Source: JACCTI01 sp038237435
Lineage (GTDB): Bacteria; Verrucomicrobiota; Verrucomicrobiia; Chthoniobacterales; UBA10450
Length of the DNA: 64,000 nt
Direction of reading: 5' to 3'
Assembly: GCA_038237435.1 (NCBI GenBank)
Contig: JBBRYT010000011.1
Location: 1 to 64,000 of the forward strand
Both the position numbers and the translations under genes were made by a program. Below, piece by piece: positions 34,064 through 44,225 of this stretch. The notes below the pieces were generated by a model, which worked only from the letters and a program-made list of their open reading frames with translations, was not told where the DNA came from and searched no databases. Numbering within the stretch: position 1 is the stretch's first letter; every line of letters starts with the position of its first letter.

Positions 34064-34828
34064 TTATTCGTTTTTCAGAATTGCGATGTTGCCGTGCGAG
34101 GCGTGCAATTTGAATTCCACGCCGTCCCCGCCACCAATCGTGACGCGCATTTTTCCCATCCGATCTTTCGGGTCTGACTCGCGCGCTAATTGATTGGAAA
34201 TTTTCCCGTCGCCGCTTTCACCGTCGATCTCCCACATGCCGGAGGAAGGAATAATCACGTTCACGTGCCCGCGCGCGATGTCCGCCGAAAAAGAAAAGCG
34301 CCTGGCTTCCCACCAACCGTAAATAATATAGAGTCCGCCCGCGCCGACATTCGCATGAGTGTCGGCGAAACAATTTTGCATTATCATTCGACCATTCGTT
34401 AGGCGCGCGTCGACTGTATGTCCGTAAACGCCATCGATGATGAGTTCGCCGGTCGTGAGCTCCGCTGAAACGCTGGCTTTTTGCGGAACGAAAATAACGT
34501 AATCCATCGTGCCGGAACGATCGGCCAGGCTGAGTCCCTGCGGCTTCGGCGGAAACGAGGTGCCGATCCTGATTGAATCACCGTTGATCGAAACCTCGGC
34601 CGAAATTCCTTTCAATCGTTCAGGTGTGTAGGCTCTTTTTCGCTCGATCACCCGGACGGAATTTTCCATCCAGGAATAAATGTAAATGATGCCTTCCCCA
34701 TTTCGCACACTCACCGAACCGTTCGCTGTTAGCGGATAAATCTTGTCCGAGATTTCCTCGAGCGGCACGCCGGAAGCGCAAACGCAAAAACAAACGAAGA
34801 GCGTGACCGCGCCTAACGACTTATTCAT
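34064..34828 (-). CDS. putative DUF4097-like secreted adhesin-type protein
   Basis: A secreted protein of 254 residues. A signal peptide (MNKSLGAVTLFVCFCVCASG) is followed by short beta repeats of the kind found in DUF4097 or head-GIN beta-helix proteins: NGSVSVRNGEGIIYIYSW, ISAEVSINGDSIRIGTS, ELTTGELIIDGVYGHTVDAR, and the end KLHASHGNIAILKNE. It has no catalytic motif. It overlaps the start of the preceding permease gene region by 8 bp and precedes another permease gene by 6 bp, so it is cotranscribed with transporters. This suggests it is delivered to, or senses, the envelope. Its first codons contain a 10-mer near-match (34811). Confidence 0.65.
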   Translation of the reverse strand: MNKSLGAVTLFVCFCVCASGVPLEEISDKIYPLTANGSVSVRNGEGIIYIYSWMENSVRVIERKRAYTPERLKGISAEVSINGDSIRIGTSFPPKPQGLSLADRSGTMDYVIFVPQKASVSAELTTGELIIDGVYGHTVDARLTNGRMIMQNCFADTHANVGAGGLYIIYGWWEARRFSFSADIARGHVNVIIPSSGMWEIDGESGDGKISNQLARESDPKDRMGKMRVTIGGGDGVEFKLHASHGNIAILKNE

Positions 34829-37257
34829 GGCGCAATGCGATCATCGGATCGACGCGCATTGCACGGCGCGCTGGAAGATAACTGGCCGCGAGAGCCGCGA
34901 GGGCCAGCAACAACATCACACCACTGTAAGTCGCGAAATCCGCCGCACCGATTCCGAAAAAGAAACTGCGCAGCACGCGCGTGGCGCCCAGCGACAAAAC
35001 AATTCCCGTCGTCATCCCTGCCCCGACTAAGATCAGACTTTGCCGCAGAATCAATCGCAGCATGTCGGAACGCTGCGCGCCCAGCGCCATGCGAATACCG
35101 ATCTCGGTCGTGCGCTGCGAAGTGATGTAAGACATGATGCCGTAAAGTCCGACCACGGCGAGCGCCAGCGCCGCGCCCGCGAAAACGAAGAGCATGATCA
35201 TGCTGAAGCGTCGGCTATCGAAGGATGCAGAGACAATCTGCGCGATGGTTTGGAATTTCGTCGGCATTTCCGGGTTAAGGGCGCGGGCTTCGCTTCGCAT
35301 TGCGCTGGTTAGGCTGCCAGTATCGCCACGAGCGCGCACGACAATGGCGAATTCCGCCGTGGCCACAGGGCGTTGGAAATAATTTGTGTAAACCGTCGGT
35401 CGCGGGTCGCGATCCAAACCATTGTCGCGCACATCGCCGACCACGCCCACGATGTTCAGCAAACGCAAATCGCCATCCATGTTGCCGTATTGGATCTGTT
35501 TGCCGATTGCCTCCTCGTTAGGCCAATACCGCCGCGCGAGCGATTGACTAACGACTGCAACGTGCGGCGCGTCCGGTCCGTCGCTTTCCCGGAAAAATCT
35601 TCCGCGAACTAATGGTATGCCCATGGCCGTGAAATAATCTGCGCTGGCCACGCGGTAATCCGCATCACGCCCTCTCTCCGCCGGCGAAAGCGCATCCATC
35701 TGCCTAACGAATTCTTCTATAGTCTCAGCGGGCTTGGCGCCGCCTTGTTCGAGGAACGTGCCATTGGCGCCGTCGCCACTCATCGGCAAAGCGTTGACGC
35801 CGCCCACGGTCGTCACACCGGGCAACGCTTGGAAGCGCTCGATGATTTGATGATAAAACTGCGCGAGCGTTCGCTGCGCCGCTGGTTCCTCAGGCTGCGG
35901 CATCGAAAGCGTCATCGTGATTACGCTTTCGGCATGAAAGCCCGGATCGACTTCGAGCAACCGTTGGAAACTTCGGCCGAGCAGACCTGCGCCGATCAGC
36001 AGCATCAACGTCAGCGCGATCTGCGCGACGATCAAAACATTGCGCGTACGCGTGCGCGATCCGGAACTACCGCGGCCTGCCTCCTTCAGATCTGATTGCA
36101 ACGCGCGGCGCGAAGCGTGCAAGACCGGCACGAGGCCAAGCACCACCGCGATGAGCAATGAAATCGCGAAGGTGAAAAGCAAAACATTCGCACTCACACC
36201 GATCTCACCGACGCGCGGCAAGTCGGCGTGATACAACTTCACGATTAACTGTACGCTCCATTGCGCGAGCAGTGTTCCGAGCGCTCCCGCAATCAGTGTG
36301 AGCAAGAGCGCTTCCGCAATGAACTGACGCGCCAATCTGCTGCGTGATGCACCCAGCGCAGCCCGCAAGGCCACTTCCTTGCGACGCGCGTTCGCGCGCA
36401 CCAGAAGCAAGTTAGCGACATTGGAACAAGCAATCGCGAGCAAGACTCCAACTGCGCCGCAGAGAACAAACAGCACGCCGCGAATGTCGCGCACGAAACG
36501 CTCGCGGAACGGCAGCAAACCAAAACTAGCCGCGTCGATTTGCGAACCGTGTTCCGCTTTCAGCGCGCGGCCAATCGTAGCGGCTTCCGCTGCGGCTTGA
36601 TCGAAAGAAACACCGTCGCGTAACCGTCCGATGACGCGAAAATTGTGCGCCGTTCTGGATTCAACCGGCGGAAAAATTGAATTTGGAAACCACACTTCGA
36701 CGCCGTGCGGAAATTCCGTGTGCGGAGGCAGGACACCGATGACGGCGAAGCTGCGATTGGCGAAACGCACCGACGTTCCCTCCAAATCTGTGCGCCCTTG
36801 CAGCGATCGTTTCCAAAAGCCGTAGCTCACGACCGCGACGTCTTCGCCTTTCGTTTCCGGGGAAAATAATCGTCCGATCGCCGGCGTCACGCCGAGCATA
36901 CGAAAGAAATCGGCCGAGGCCGCACAAAGTCTCGGTGCGAATCGGTTCGATTCCGCCAGCAATTGCCTGGATCCAGGGATTGTAGGTCGCAAGCGCTTCG
37001 AAACTGCGATTGCGCGCCACCAAATCGTCGAAGTTAGCGCCCGCGAATGGCATGCCGCGACCGACCTCATTCAACTCGCGGACTTCGACCAACCGCTCTT
37101 GTGCCGGATAGGGCAGCGGCCGCAACAAGACCGCGTCTAGCACACTAAAGATGGCGGTCGATGCACCCATACCGAGAGCGAGTGTGGCTATGGCGATCAT
37201 GCTGAAGGCCGGCGCCCTGATCAGCATGCGCAGTGTGAATCTTAAATCAGAAATCAT
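34821..37257 (-). pseudogene. ADOP/MacB-type permease gene with a frameshift
   Basis: The 5' part (37257 to about 36930) encodes MISDLRFTLRMLIRAPAFSM with the first helix and early periplasmic domain, up to GGIEPIRTETLC. The other frame then continues SADFFRMLGVTPAIGRLFSP to the end ARRAMRVDPMIALRHE, giving a full two-unit permease of about 812 residues if rejoined. The break sits at a run of three A (plus strand 36926-36928). Removing one A would restore the frame, so it may be a homopolymer sequencing error or a recent mutation. It is 6 bp after the next upstream permease gene and overlaps the DUF4097-like gene by 8 bp. It contains near and exact 10-mer copies at 35514 (PNE) and 35702. Confidence 0.85.
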
Positions 37258-37263
37258 GGCGGT

Positions 37264-39636
37264 TCATTCGTTCCGCAGTGCGACGATCGGATCGACCTTC
37301 ATGGCGCGTCTCGCTGGCAACAGACACGCCACGAGGGAGATCGTGATTAGAAGAAGTGCGATCGCAGCGAAGGTGGCGGGATCAGTCGGCGTTACTCCGT
37401 AAAGCAACCCGGACAGCAAACGCGTGGCCGCAAGCGCCGCGGCAATTCCCGCGACGACGCCGACGACCGTCAGCGTCAAACCCTGGCCGAGGACGAGCTT
37501 CATAATGTCACTCGCTTGCGCGCCAACCGCGACGCGTATTCCAATCTCACGCGTGCGTTCCGCGACAGTGAAGGCGAGCACGCCATACAAACCAACACTC
37601 GCGAGAAGCAACGCCATCGCCGCAAAGACGGCGAGCAAGATCATGTTGAAGCGTTGCGCGGCGAGCGAAACCGACATGACATCGGACATGCTTTTCACTT
37701 TCGGAATGGGAATGAGCGGATCGACTTTCCAAACGGCGCGTTTCAATTCCGGCGCGCTGATAACGCGATCACTCCGCACGACGATTTCACTCCAGCGCTT
37801 CCACGATTGACCCGTCTGCGCGTAAGGCGTGTAGATGGCCGGCTCCTCGGAAAAGGCCAGACCGAAATGCCGCACGTTGCCGACCACACCGACGATCGTG
37901 ATCCATGCAACGCCCTCGCTGCGCGCCCAACGAATGCGCGCGCCGATCGGATTTTGCTCGCGGAAATATTGGCGCGCCATGCTTTCGTTGATCACGCCGA
38001 CGTCCGGAGTTTCAGCGCGGTCATCGCGAGTGAGCGCGCGTCCTTGCAAAAGCGGAACACCCATGACTTGGAAATAATCGCCCGCGACGCTGCGCGAATA
38101 GAGTTCGGGTTCTTCGCCGGTGGCAATCGGCGCGCGACCTTCGATGATGAAGTTGTGATTGATGGCATTTCCGCTCAGCGGCAATTCGCTGATCATGGCC
38201 GCTTGCACGCCGGGTAACTCATTCAGGCGGTCGAGCACGGCGTTGCGAAATTGCGTTTGGGTCGCGACTTGCTTGTAGCGCGCTTCCGGTAATTCCACGC
38301 GCAAGGTCGAAACTTTCGCGGGATTGAATCCGGACGAAACGCTCGTTAGGCGCCAAAAAGCGTTACCGAGCAAGCCCGCGCCGATGAGCAAGACAAGCGC
38401 GAGCGCGAGCTCGGTCACGACGAGAAGATTGCGCCAACGCGAGCGCGGCGCGGTCATGCTGCGACCAGCCGATGGCAGAATACCGTTCGCATCGGCACGC
38501 GTCGCCTGCCATGCCGGCACCGCTCCGAAAATCGCGCCGGTCAGAAGAGCGAGCCCGAAAGTGAAACCGAGAACGATTCCATCGAGATGAACATTTTCCG
38601 CGCGCGGCAAATCGGCGGGCTTCAGCGCCAGAAGTCCATCCACACCCCAGCTGCCAATTAATAATCCAGCGAATCCACCGAGGACCGCGAGCACAACGCT
38701 CTCGACCAGGACCTGCCCGATTAATTGCCAGCGACTCGCGCCAAGCGCGGTGCGAATACTTAATTCCTGTCGGCGCCGCGAGATCCTAACGAGTAGTAGA
38801 TTCGCGAAATTGGCGCAGGCGATAAACAGAACCAACCCGACCGCGCCAAAAAGAACAAGCAAGGCCGGGCGTATGTCGCCGACCATTCTTTCGAGCAATG
38901 GCAGCAAAACCGTCTGTCGATTTTTGTTCTCATCGGGATTGGCCTGCGACAATCGCTCGTCGATGATGCGCATCTCGCTTTGCGCTTCGCCTAACGAGAC
39001 GTTCGGTTTCAATCGCGCATACGCCCGCAGCAAATGCGCGCCCCGCGCTTGCGCCGCCACAGGATAAAAGACGCGAATAGGGGCAAAGGCTTCGAGAGTT
39101 GAACGCGGCGCGCGAAAATCCGGCGTGGTCACTCCGACGACGATGTAGCTCTGCCCTGCGAGCACGATGTTCTTGCCGACGATGGAAGTGTCGCCGCCGA
39201 ATTGCCGTTGCCACAAACTGTGACCGAGGACCAAAACGCGCGGGCCGCCGAAGCGATCGTCATCCGCGCTCAGCGTTCGTCCCAATGCGGCGCGGGCACC
39301 GAGCACGCGGAAAAAATCATTCGCGACCAAACCGAGTTCGATCTGAATCGGCTCGCCGCCGTCTGAATAATCCGCCGCCTGCACCCCGACACCGCCGACG
39401 CTTTCGAACGAACGACTTTGCTCATAAAGGTCGGCGAGCTCAGGCGATGACTGTTGCTGCGCCAGCGTAATCAACCGCGCCGGATCTGCGTAAGGCAGCG
39501 GACGCAACAGTACACCATTAATAATAGTGAAGATGGCGGTGTTCGCGCCGATACCGAGTGCGACCGTCGCAACGCAAATCAATGTGAAAAGGGGCGACTT
39601 GCTAAGCGAACGGAGCGCGAACCTGAAATCATTCAT
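37264..39636 (-). CDS. ADOP/MacB-type ABC permease
   Basis: A 790-residue permease. Start MNDFRFALRSLSKSPLFTLIC. The first periplasmic domain has LVANDFFRVLGARAALGRTL. The first FtsX unit has ISRRRQELSIRTALGASRWQ, the second VGLYGVLAFTVAERTREIGI. End ARRAMKVDPIVALRNE. It is slightly shorter than its neighbours. It contains 10-mer copies encoding LTS (38342) and SLG (38989). Its 5' end overlaps the upstream permease gene by 8 bp, and its 3' end is 6 bp from the frameshifted one. No ATPase domain is present, so it must rely on a separate ATPase. Confidence 0.92.
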   Translation of the reverse strand: MNDFRFALRSLSKSPLFTLICVATVALGIGANTAIFTIINGVLLRPLPYADPARLITLAQQQSSPELADLYEQSRSFESVGGVGVQAADYSDGGEPIQIELGLVANDFFRVLGARAALGRTLSADDDRFGGPRVLVLGHSLWQRQFGGDTSIVGKNIVLAGQSYIVVGVTTPDFRAPRSTLEAFAPIRVFYPVAAQARGAHLLRAYARLKPNVSLGEAQSEMRIIDERLSQANPDENKNRQTVLLPLLERMVGDIRPALLVLFGAVGLVLFIACANFANLLLVRISRRRQELSIRTALGASRWQLIGQVLVESVVLAVLGGFAGLLIGSWGVDGLLALKPADLPRAENVHLDGIVLGFTFGLALLTGAIFGAVPAWQATRADANGILPSAGRSMTAPRSRWRNLLVVTELALALVLLIGAGLLGNAFWRLTSVSSGFNPAKVSTLRVELPEARYKQVATQTQFRNAVLDRLNELPGVQAAMISELPLSGNAINHNFIIEGRAPIATGEEPELYSRSVAGDYFQVMGVPLLQGRALTRDDRAETPDVGVINESMARQYFREQNPIGARIRWARSEGVAWITIVGVVGNVRHFGLAFSEEPAIYTPYAQTGQSWKRWSEIVVRSDRVISAPELKRAVWKVDPLIPIPKVKSMSDVMSVSLAAQRFNMILLAVFAAMALLLASVGLYGVLAFTVAERTREIGIRVAVGAQASDIMKLVLGQGLTLTVVGVVAGIAAALAATRLLSGLLYGVTPTDPATFAAIALLLITISLVACLLPARRAMKVDPIVALRNE

Positions 39637-42055
39637 ATCGCAGCGCGATCATCGGATCGACTTTCATGGCGCGGCGGGCCGGGATGTAGCTAGCGAGGAA
39701 AGCGGCTGCGCCTAATAAGAGGACGACGCTGGCGTAAGTGAGGATGTCATTCGCGCTTACGCCGTAGAGCAAACTCGCGAGCAAACGCGTGCCGGCGAAA
39801 GCGGCGAGCAGTCCAAGCGCGATGCCGATAACGACCACAGTGAGACTTTGTCGCAAAACCATGCCGAGCATGTCGCGACGTTGCGCGCCGAGCGCCATGC
39901 GAATGCCGATCTCGCGCGTGCGTTGCGCGACGCTGTAGGCGATCACGCCGTAGATCCCGATCGCCGCCAGCGCCATCGCGACCGCGGCGAAAACGACGAA
40001 CAACATCATGTTGAACCGCGGCTGCGACAGATGCGCCGCGAGCATGGCCGGGAGTGGTTTGAGTTGTGCGACGAAAACATCCGGATCGATCTCCTGCACG
40101 GCACGGCGCACGACCGGCTGGAGGCCGCTCAGGTTAGCACTCGTTAGGCGAAGCGTTATCCAGAGCCGGCGATTAGGCGACTGCGCGAACGGCTGATACA
40201 TTTCGGGTCGCGGAATTTCGCCGAGCTCTTCGTGTTTCGAGTCGCCTACCACGCCGATCACTTCCATGGGAAAATCGCCCAGGTCCTCACCGCCATCCAG
40301 GACTACGTGTTGGCCGAGTGGATTCTGGTTGGGGAAAAATCGCCTAACGAATGCATCATTGATCATGACAACGTTGGGCGATTTCTCACTGTCACGCGCA
40401 TCGAAATCGCGCCCGTTGCGCAACGGAATATTCATTGATCGAAAATATCCCGGCACGATGACCAGGTGCGAAGCATCGGGACGATTGCCGGGGGCGGTCG
40501 GCGGCTGCTCCGCGATGTAAAAAGTGGAATCGCTATCGTTCTCGCTAAACGGAAGTGGGTTCGCACCTCCGACGACTTCAACTCCGGGAATCGCCGCGAG
40601 CTTCGGCAGAAGTTGCTGGAAAAATCTGCGCTGCTGATCGGGCTCCGGATATTTTAAGCGCGGGACAATCTGTTCCAGAACAAGAACTCGCGACGGATCG
40701 AAGCCAGGATTGGCGGCGCGCAGATTGAAGTAGCTCTTAATGAGCAAGCCGGCGCCGGCCAAAAGCAATAGCGATAACGACACTTGCGAGACGACGAGAA
40801 ACGCGCGCACACGCGCGCCGTGCAATCCGCCAGTCGAACCCTTGGAACCTTGCTGCAGCGATTCATTAACGTTGCCGCGCGAAGTTTGCAGCGCGGGAAT
40901 CAATCCGAAGACGAGCGTGCTGAAGATCGCGAGTCCGAAAGTGAAAACGCACACGCCTGTATTGATGCGAATGTTGGCCAGACGCGGAACGTCATGCGGC
41001 CCGACGACGCGGAGAACATCAACGCCCCACCACCCCAGGAGCAAACCGCACGCGCCGCCGAGAAACGCGAGCAACAAACTTTCCACCAAAAGTTGCCTAA
41101 CGATCAGTGCGCGACTCGCGCCGAGCGCGGTGCGAATTCCCATTTCACGACTGCGCGCCGCGGCGCGTGCGAGCAGAAGATTCGCCACATTGGCGCACGC
41201 GATCAGCAGGACGAGCGCGACCGCGCCTAACAAGACCAAAAGCGCCGGCCGCACATTGCCCACGACGTCGTCGAGCAGCGGCGCGAGGCGCGCACCGCGA
41301 TCGGTGTTCGTCTCGGAATATTGTTTCTCCAGGCGCGCGGCGATCGGTTTCAATTCCGCTTCCGCCTGTTTCAACGTCACGCCCGATTGCAAACGGCCGA
41401 TCAGTTTTAAAAAATGCGAACCGCGCCGCGGCACTTCCGTCGCCACTAACGGCTCCAGCGGCATGATGAAATCCGTCTTCTCCGCGTGCACCGGAAAGTT
41501 CCAACCCGGCGGCATGATCCCGAGCACGGTATAACTTTTGCCGGCGAGATTGACCTGTTGCCCGACGATGTTGCGATTGGAAGCGAAAGCGCGTTGCCAA
41601 AGTTCGTAGGTAAACACGACCACCGGCGGCGCGCCGATTTTCGCTTCCTCGGCCGTGAATCCGCGGCCCAACATCGGCGGTACGCCAAGCACATCGAACA
41701 ACTCCGCCGTCGTCGCGACGCCGGAAAGTTCCTGCGCGTCGCCGACACCGCTCAAGACCGTCCCAGCACTCGTGAACGCAGCGAGGGCAGCCAAGGTGCG
41801 GCTCTGATCTTTGTAATCGGCGTAATCGGGAAACGAATCGGTCTGTCGGTCGTTCGGAGTGCTCGCAGAATTTCCCCAGAGCATGACGAGCTGCTCCGGG
41901 TTTCTGAACGGCAACGGCCGCAAGAGAACTGTATCGACTACGCTGAAGATGGCGCTGTTCGCACCGATGCCGAGCGCGAGCGTGATGACGGCGATGAAAG
42001 TGAAGCCCGGCGCTTTCAGCAACATCCGGAAGGCGTATTTAAAATCAGTAATCAT
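39629..42055 (-). CDS. ADOP/MacB-type ABC permease
   Basis: An 808-residue permease with the duplicated MacB_PCD-FtsX plan. Start MITDFKYAFRMLLKAPGFTF. Periplasmic domain 1 contains VATTAELFDVLGVPPMLGRG. The FtsX unit has ARAAARSREMGIRTALGASR. The second has IGIYGVIAYSVAQRTREIGI. The end is ARRAMKVDPMIALRYE. Loop sequences such as FFPNQNPLGQHVVLDGGED in the second periplasmic domain are typical. A 10-mer copy (40140) encodes LTS, with near-copies at 40342 and 41095. It follows the molybdopterin-subunit gene by 13 bp, where another 10-mer copy lies, and overlaps the next permease gene by 8 bp. Confidence 0.92.
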   Translation of the reverse strand: MITDFKYAFRMLLKAPGFTFIAVITLALGIGANSAIFSVVDTVLLRPLPFRNPEQLVMLWGNSASTPNDRQTDSFPDYADYKDQSRTLAALAAFTSAGTVLSGVGDAQELSGVATTAELFDVLGVPPMLGRGFTAEEAKIGAPPVVVFTYELWQRAFASNRNIVGQQVNLAGKSYTVLGIMPPGWNFPVHAEKTDFIMPLEPLVATEVPRRGSHFLKLIGRLQSGVTLKQAEAELKPIAARLEKQYSETNTDRGARLAPLLDDVVGNVRPALLVLLGAVALVLLIACANVANLLLARAAARSREMGIRTALGASRALIVRQLLVESLLLAFLGGACGLLLGWWGVDVLRVVGPHDVPRLANIRINTGVCVFTFGLAIFSTLVFGLIPALQTSRGNVNESLQQGSKGSTGGLHGARVRAFLVVSQVSLSLLLLAGAGLLIKSYFNLRAANPGFDPSRVLVLEQIVPRLKYPEPDQQRRFFQQLLPKLAAIPGVEVVGGANPLPFSENDSDSTFYIAEQPPTAPGNRPDASHLVIVPGYFRSMNIPLRNGRDFDARDSEKSPNVVMINDAFVRRFFPNQNPLGQHVVLDGGEDLGDFPMEVIGVVGDSKHEELGEIPRPEMYQPFAQSPNRRLWITLRLTSANLSGLQPVVRRAVQEIDPDVFVAQLKPLPAMLAAHLSQPRFNMMLFVVFAAVAMALAAIGIYGVIAYSVAQRTREIGIRMALGAQRRDMLGMVLRQSLTVVVIGIALGLLAAFAGTRLLASLLYGVSANDILTYASVVLLLGAAAFLASYIPARRAMKVDPMIALRYE

Positions 42056-42064
42056 AATGAACTA

Positions 42065-42087
42065 CTCGTTAGGCTAAGTCGTTAGGC
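42065..42087. repeat. paired 10-mer copies at the 3' end of the molybdopterin-subunit gene
   Basis: One exact copy (42065-42074) supplies the stop GCC TAA of the oxidoreductase gene. A near copy (42078-42087) in the same orientation encodes PND in the same last codons. Both lie within 23 bp, the closest pair in the window. Confidence 0.85.
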
Positions 42088-44225
42088 GTTATGGGAAGTT
42101 TGCGAATGCGTTTGCCGGTGGCGGCGAAAATGGCGTTGGCGATGGCCGGAACGATCGGCGGCACTGGCGGTTCGCCCATTCCGAAGGGCTGCTTCGCATT
42201 CTCGTTGCCGACCATGTGCACTTCGATCTCGGGCGCGTCTTTCATCCTCGCGACGGTGAAATCAGCGAAGGTCGATTGCTGAGCGGCGCCGTTTTTGAAT
42301 GTGATCTGGCCGCCGAGCGCGGAAGAAATTCCCCAGATAATTCCGCCTTCGATCTGTTGCTCGACGCCGATCGGATTGATCACCAATCCGCAATCGACGG
42401 CCGCGACGACGCGACCGACTCGGACGTGACCCGCTTCATTCACATCGACATCGACCACATACGCGATGTGGTTTCGGCCATCGTAAATATTGCAGGCGAC
42501 GCCGCGTCCGTGGCGCGCGCCCACCTTCTTTCCCCAATCGGATTTTTCGCGCACCACTTCGAGCACGCGACGCAATCGGCGACGATCATACGTGTCGCGT
42601 CCGATCTTAAATGTTTCCGGCCCTTGCAAGAGCTCGAGACGAAACGCCAGCGGATCAGCGCCGCTTTCGTGCGCGAGTTCGTCGATGAAAGTCTCGCGTG
42701 CAAAGACGCTGCCCGGCGAGAAAACCGCGCGCCACGGTCCGTGTTTTATCGGCAAATCCACGGGCACATATGCGGTCTGGATCGCCGGGACTACGTAGGG
42801 AAAATCGTAAACGCCCCACGACCAGCCGCGATACCAGTCCTCATTGCGCGTTTCCTTCTCATCAATCGCGGAGAGATTATGAAACGAGCCGGCCTTGGTG
42901 TGTTTCCAGGAAACGACTTTGCCTAACGAGTCCAAACCCGCCGATAAATAATGCGCGGACGCGGCCTGGAAATGACCGTGCTTCATGTCGTCCGGTCGCG
43001 ACCAGAGCACTTGCACGGGCGCTTTCGCCGCGCGCGAAATTTCCGCCGCTTCCACCGCGTAATCCGCGGAGAGCCGCCGCCCAAACCCGCCGCCGATCAA
43101 CGTGACTTCGACATCGACTTTGTCGGGCGAAGTGCCGAGAAACTGCGCGACCTGTTTCTGCACGCGGTTCGGCGCCTGCGTTGGCACGATGAGCTTGCAG
43201 CGATCGCCTTCGACATGCGCGATGCAGTTCATCGTCTCGACCGGCGCGTGCGCGTAGAACGGATAAGAGTAGGTCGCCTCGATCGTGCGCGCGCTCGGCG
43301 GCGTGCCGGCCGGCGCTTCTTCGTGACGGGTGACATTTCCGCGCTCGTGTGCCGCTGCTTCCAACTTCTTCGCGTGCACCTCAGAATCGAATGCGTCGGA
43401 AGGCGGCTCGCTCCATTCGACCGCGAGCGCAGCGCGGCCTTTGATTGCAGCCCAGGTATTCTCGGCGAGAACCGCCATGCCGTGATCGGTGCGAACAATG
43501 GAACGAACTCCACGCACCGCGAGCGCTTTCTCCTCGTCCATTTTCTTCGGCTGCGCTCCCTTGAACGGCGGACGCTCCACCGAGGCGTGCAGCATTCCCG
43601 AAATTTTCGCGTCGATACCGTAACGCCCTCGACCTGTGACAACGTCAGGACCGTCGATCTTCGCGGTGCGTCGACCGATGAACTTGTACTCGTTAGGCTT
43701 CTTCAGCGGCGCATCCTTCGGCACTGGCAACTTCGCCGCGTCCCCCACGATTGCGCCGAATTCTAATTTGCGACCGCTGCCGTTGTGCAGGACCACGCTC
43801 TGTTCCGTCTTGCACTCGTTAGGGGAAATTTTCCAATGCTCGGCCGCGGCCGTGATCAGCATCGCGCGCGCAGCCGCGCCGGCCTGACGCATCGTCGCCC
43901 AGCCGTCTTCCATGCTGCCGCTACCGCCAGTTCCGAGATCTTCGTAGCCGGGACCCGGTTTTGCCTGGGCAAGTTTGATCCGAGACCAATCGGCGTCGAG
44001 CTCATCGGCCAGCATCATCGCCAGCGCCGTGCGCACACCCTGCCCCATTTCCGATTTCCCAATCGTCAGCGTGACTGTGCCGTCTTCGCCGATTTTAACC
44101 CAACCATTCGGCTTGAACTCGCTAGGCGAATCCGCCGCGAAAATTCGTTTGCCGTTGAATCCAATGATCAACGAAGCGCCGCCGAGCGCGGTCGTCTTCA
44201 GGAATGTGCGGCGCGTCGCGATCAT
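42069..44225 (-). CDS. isoquinoline 1-oxidoreductase beta-type molybdopterin subunit
   Basis: The large subunit of a xanthine-oxidase-family molybdenum hydroxylase, similar to IorB. A Tat-type signal, RRTFLKTTALGGASL, indicates export across the inner membrane. Molybdopterin-binding segments include GKSEMGQGVRTALAMMLADE, PNRVQKQVAQFLG, VTLIGGGFGRRL and VDVDVNEAGHVRVGRV. The end has GMGEPPVPPIVPAIANAIFA, the conserved active-site Glu region. At 718 residues it is normal for IorB-type subunits. The start overlaps the iron-sulfur gene's stop by 4 nt. It is unusual to find it in the midst of permease genes. The final codon GCC and stop TAA are in a 10-mer copy (42065). Confidence 0.92.
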   Translation of the reverse strand: MIATRRTFLKTTALGGASLIIGFNGKRIFAADSPSEFKPNGWVKIGEDGTVTLTIGKSEMGQGVRTALAMMLADELDADWSRIKLAQAKPGPGYEDLGTGGSGSMEDGWATMRQAGAAARAMLITAAAEHWKISPNECKTEQSVVLHNGSGRKLEFGAIVGDAAKLPVPKDAPLKKPNEYKFIGRRTAKIDGPDVVTGRGRYGIDAKISGMLHASVERPPFKGAQPKKMDEEKALAVRGVRSIVRTDHGMAVLAENTWAAIKGRAALAVEWSEPPSDAFDSEVHAKKLEAAAHERGNVTRHEEAPAGTPPSARTIEATYSYPFYAHAPVETMNCIAHVEGDRCKLIVPTQAPNRVQKQVAQFLGTSPDKVDVEVTLIGGGFGRRLSADYAVEAAEISRAAKAPVQVLWSRPDDMKHGHFQAASAHYLSAGLDSLGKVVSWKHTKAGSFHNLSAIDEKETRNEDWYRGWSWGVYDFPYVVPAIQTAYVPVDLPIKHGPWRAVFSPGSVFARETFIDELAHESGADPLAFRLELLQGPETFKIGRDTYDRRRLRRVLEVVREKSDWGKKVGARHGRGVACNIYDGRNHIAYVVDVDVNEAGHVRVGRVVAAVDCGLVINPIGVEQQIEGGIIWGISSALGGQITFKNGAAQQSTFADFTVARMKDAPEIEVHMVGNENAKQPFGMGEPPVPPIVPAIANAIFAATGKRIRKLPITPNDLA

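Noticed and set aside
39780..39797. A sigma-54-like match on the minus strand inside a permease gene
   Set aside because: The GG-to-GC spacing is one base short and it lies within coding sequence far from any gene start.
40740..41534. A 264-codon plus-strand frame opposite a permease gene (and similar ones at 42951-43766 and 53574-54359)
   Set aside because: Antisense shadows with Arg/Ser/Thr-rich composition. The minus-strand permeases and oxidoreductase are unmistakable.
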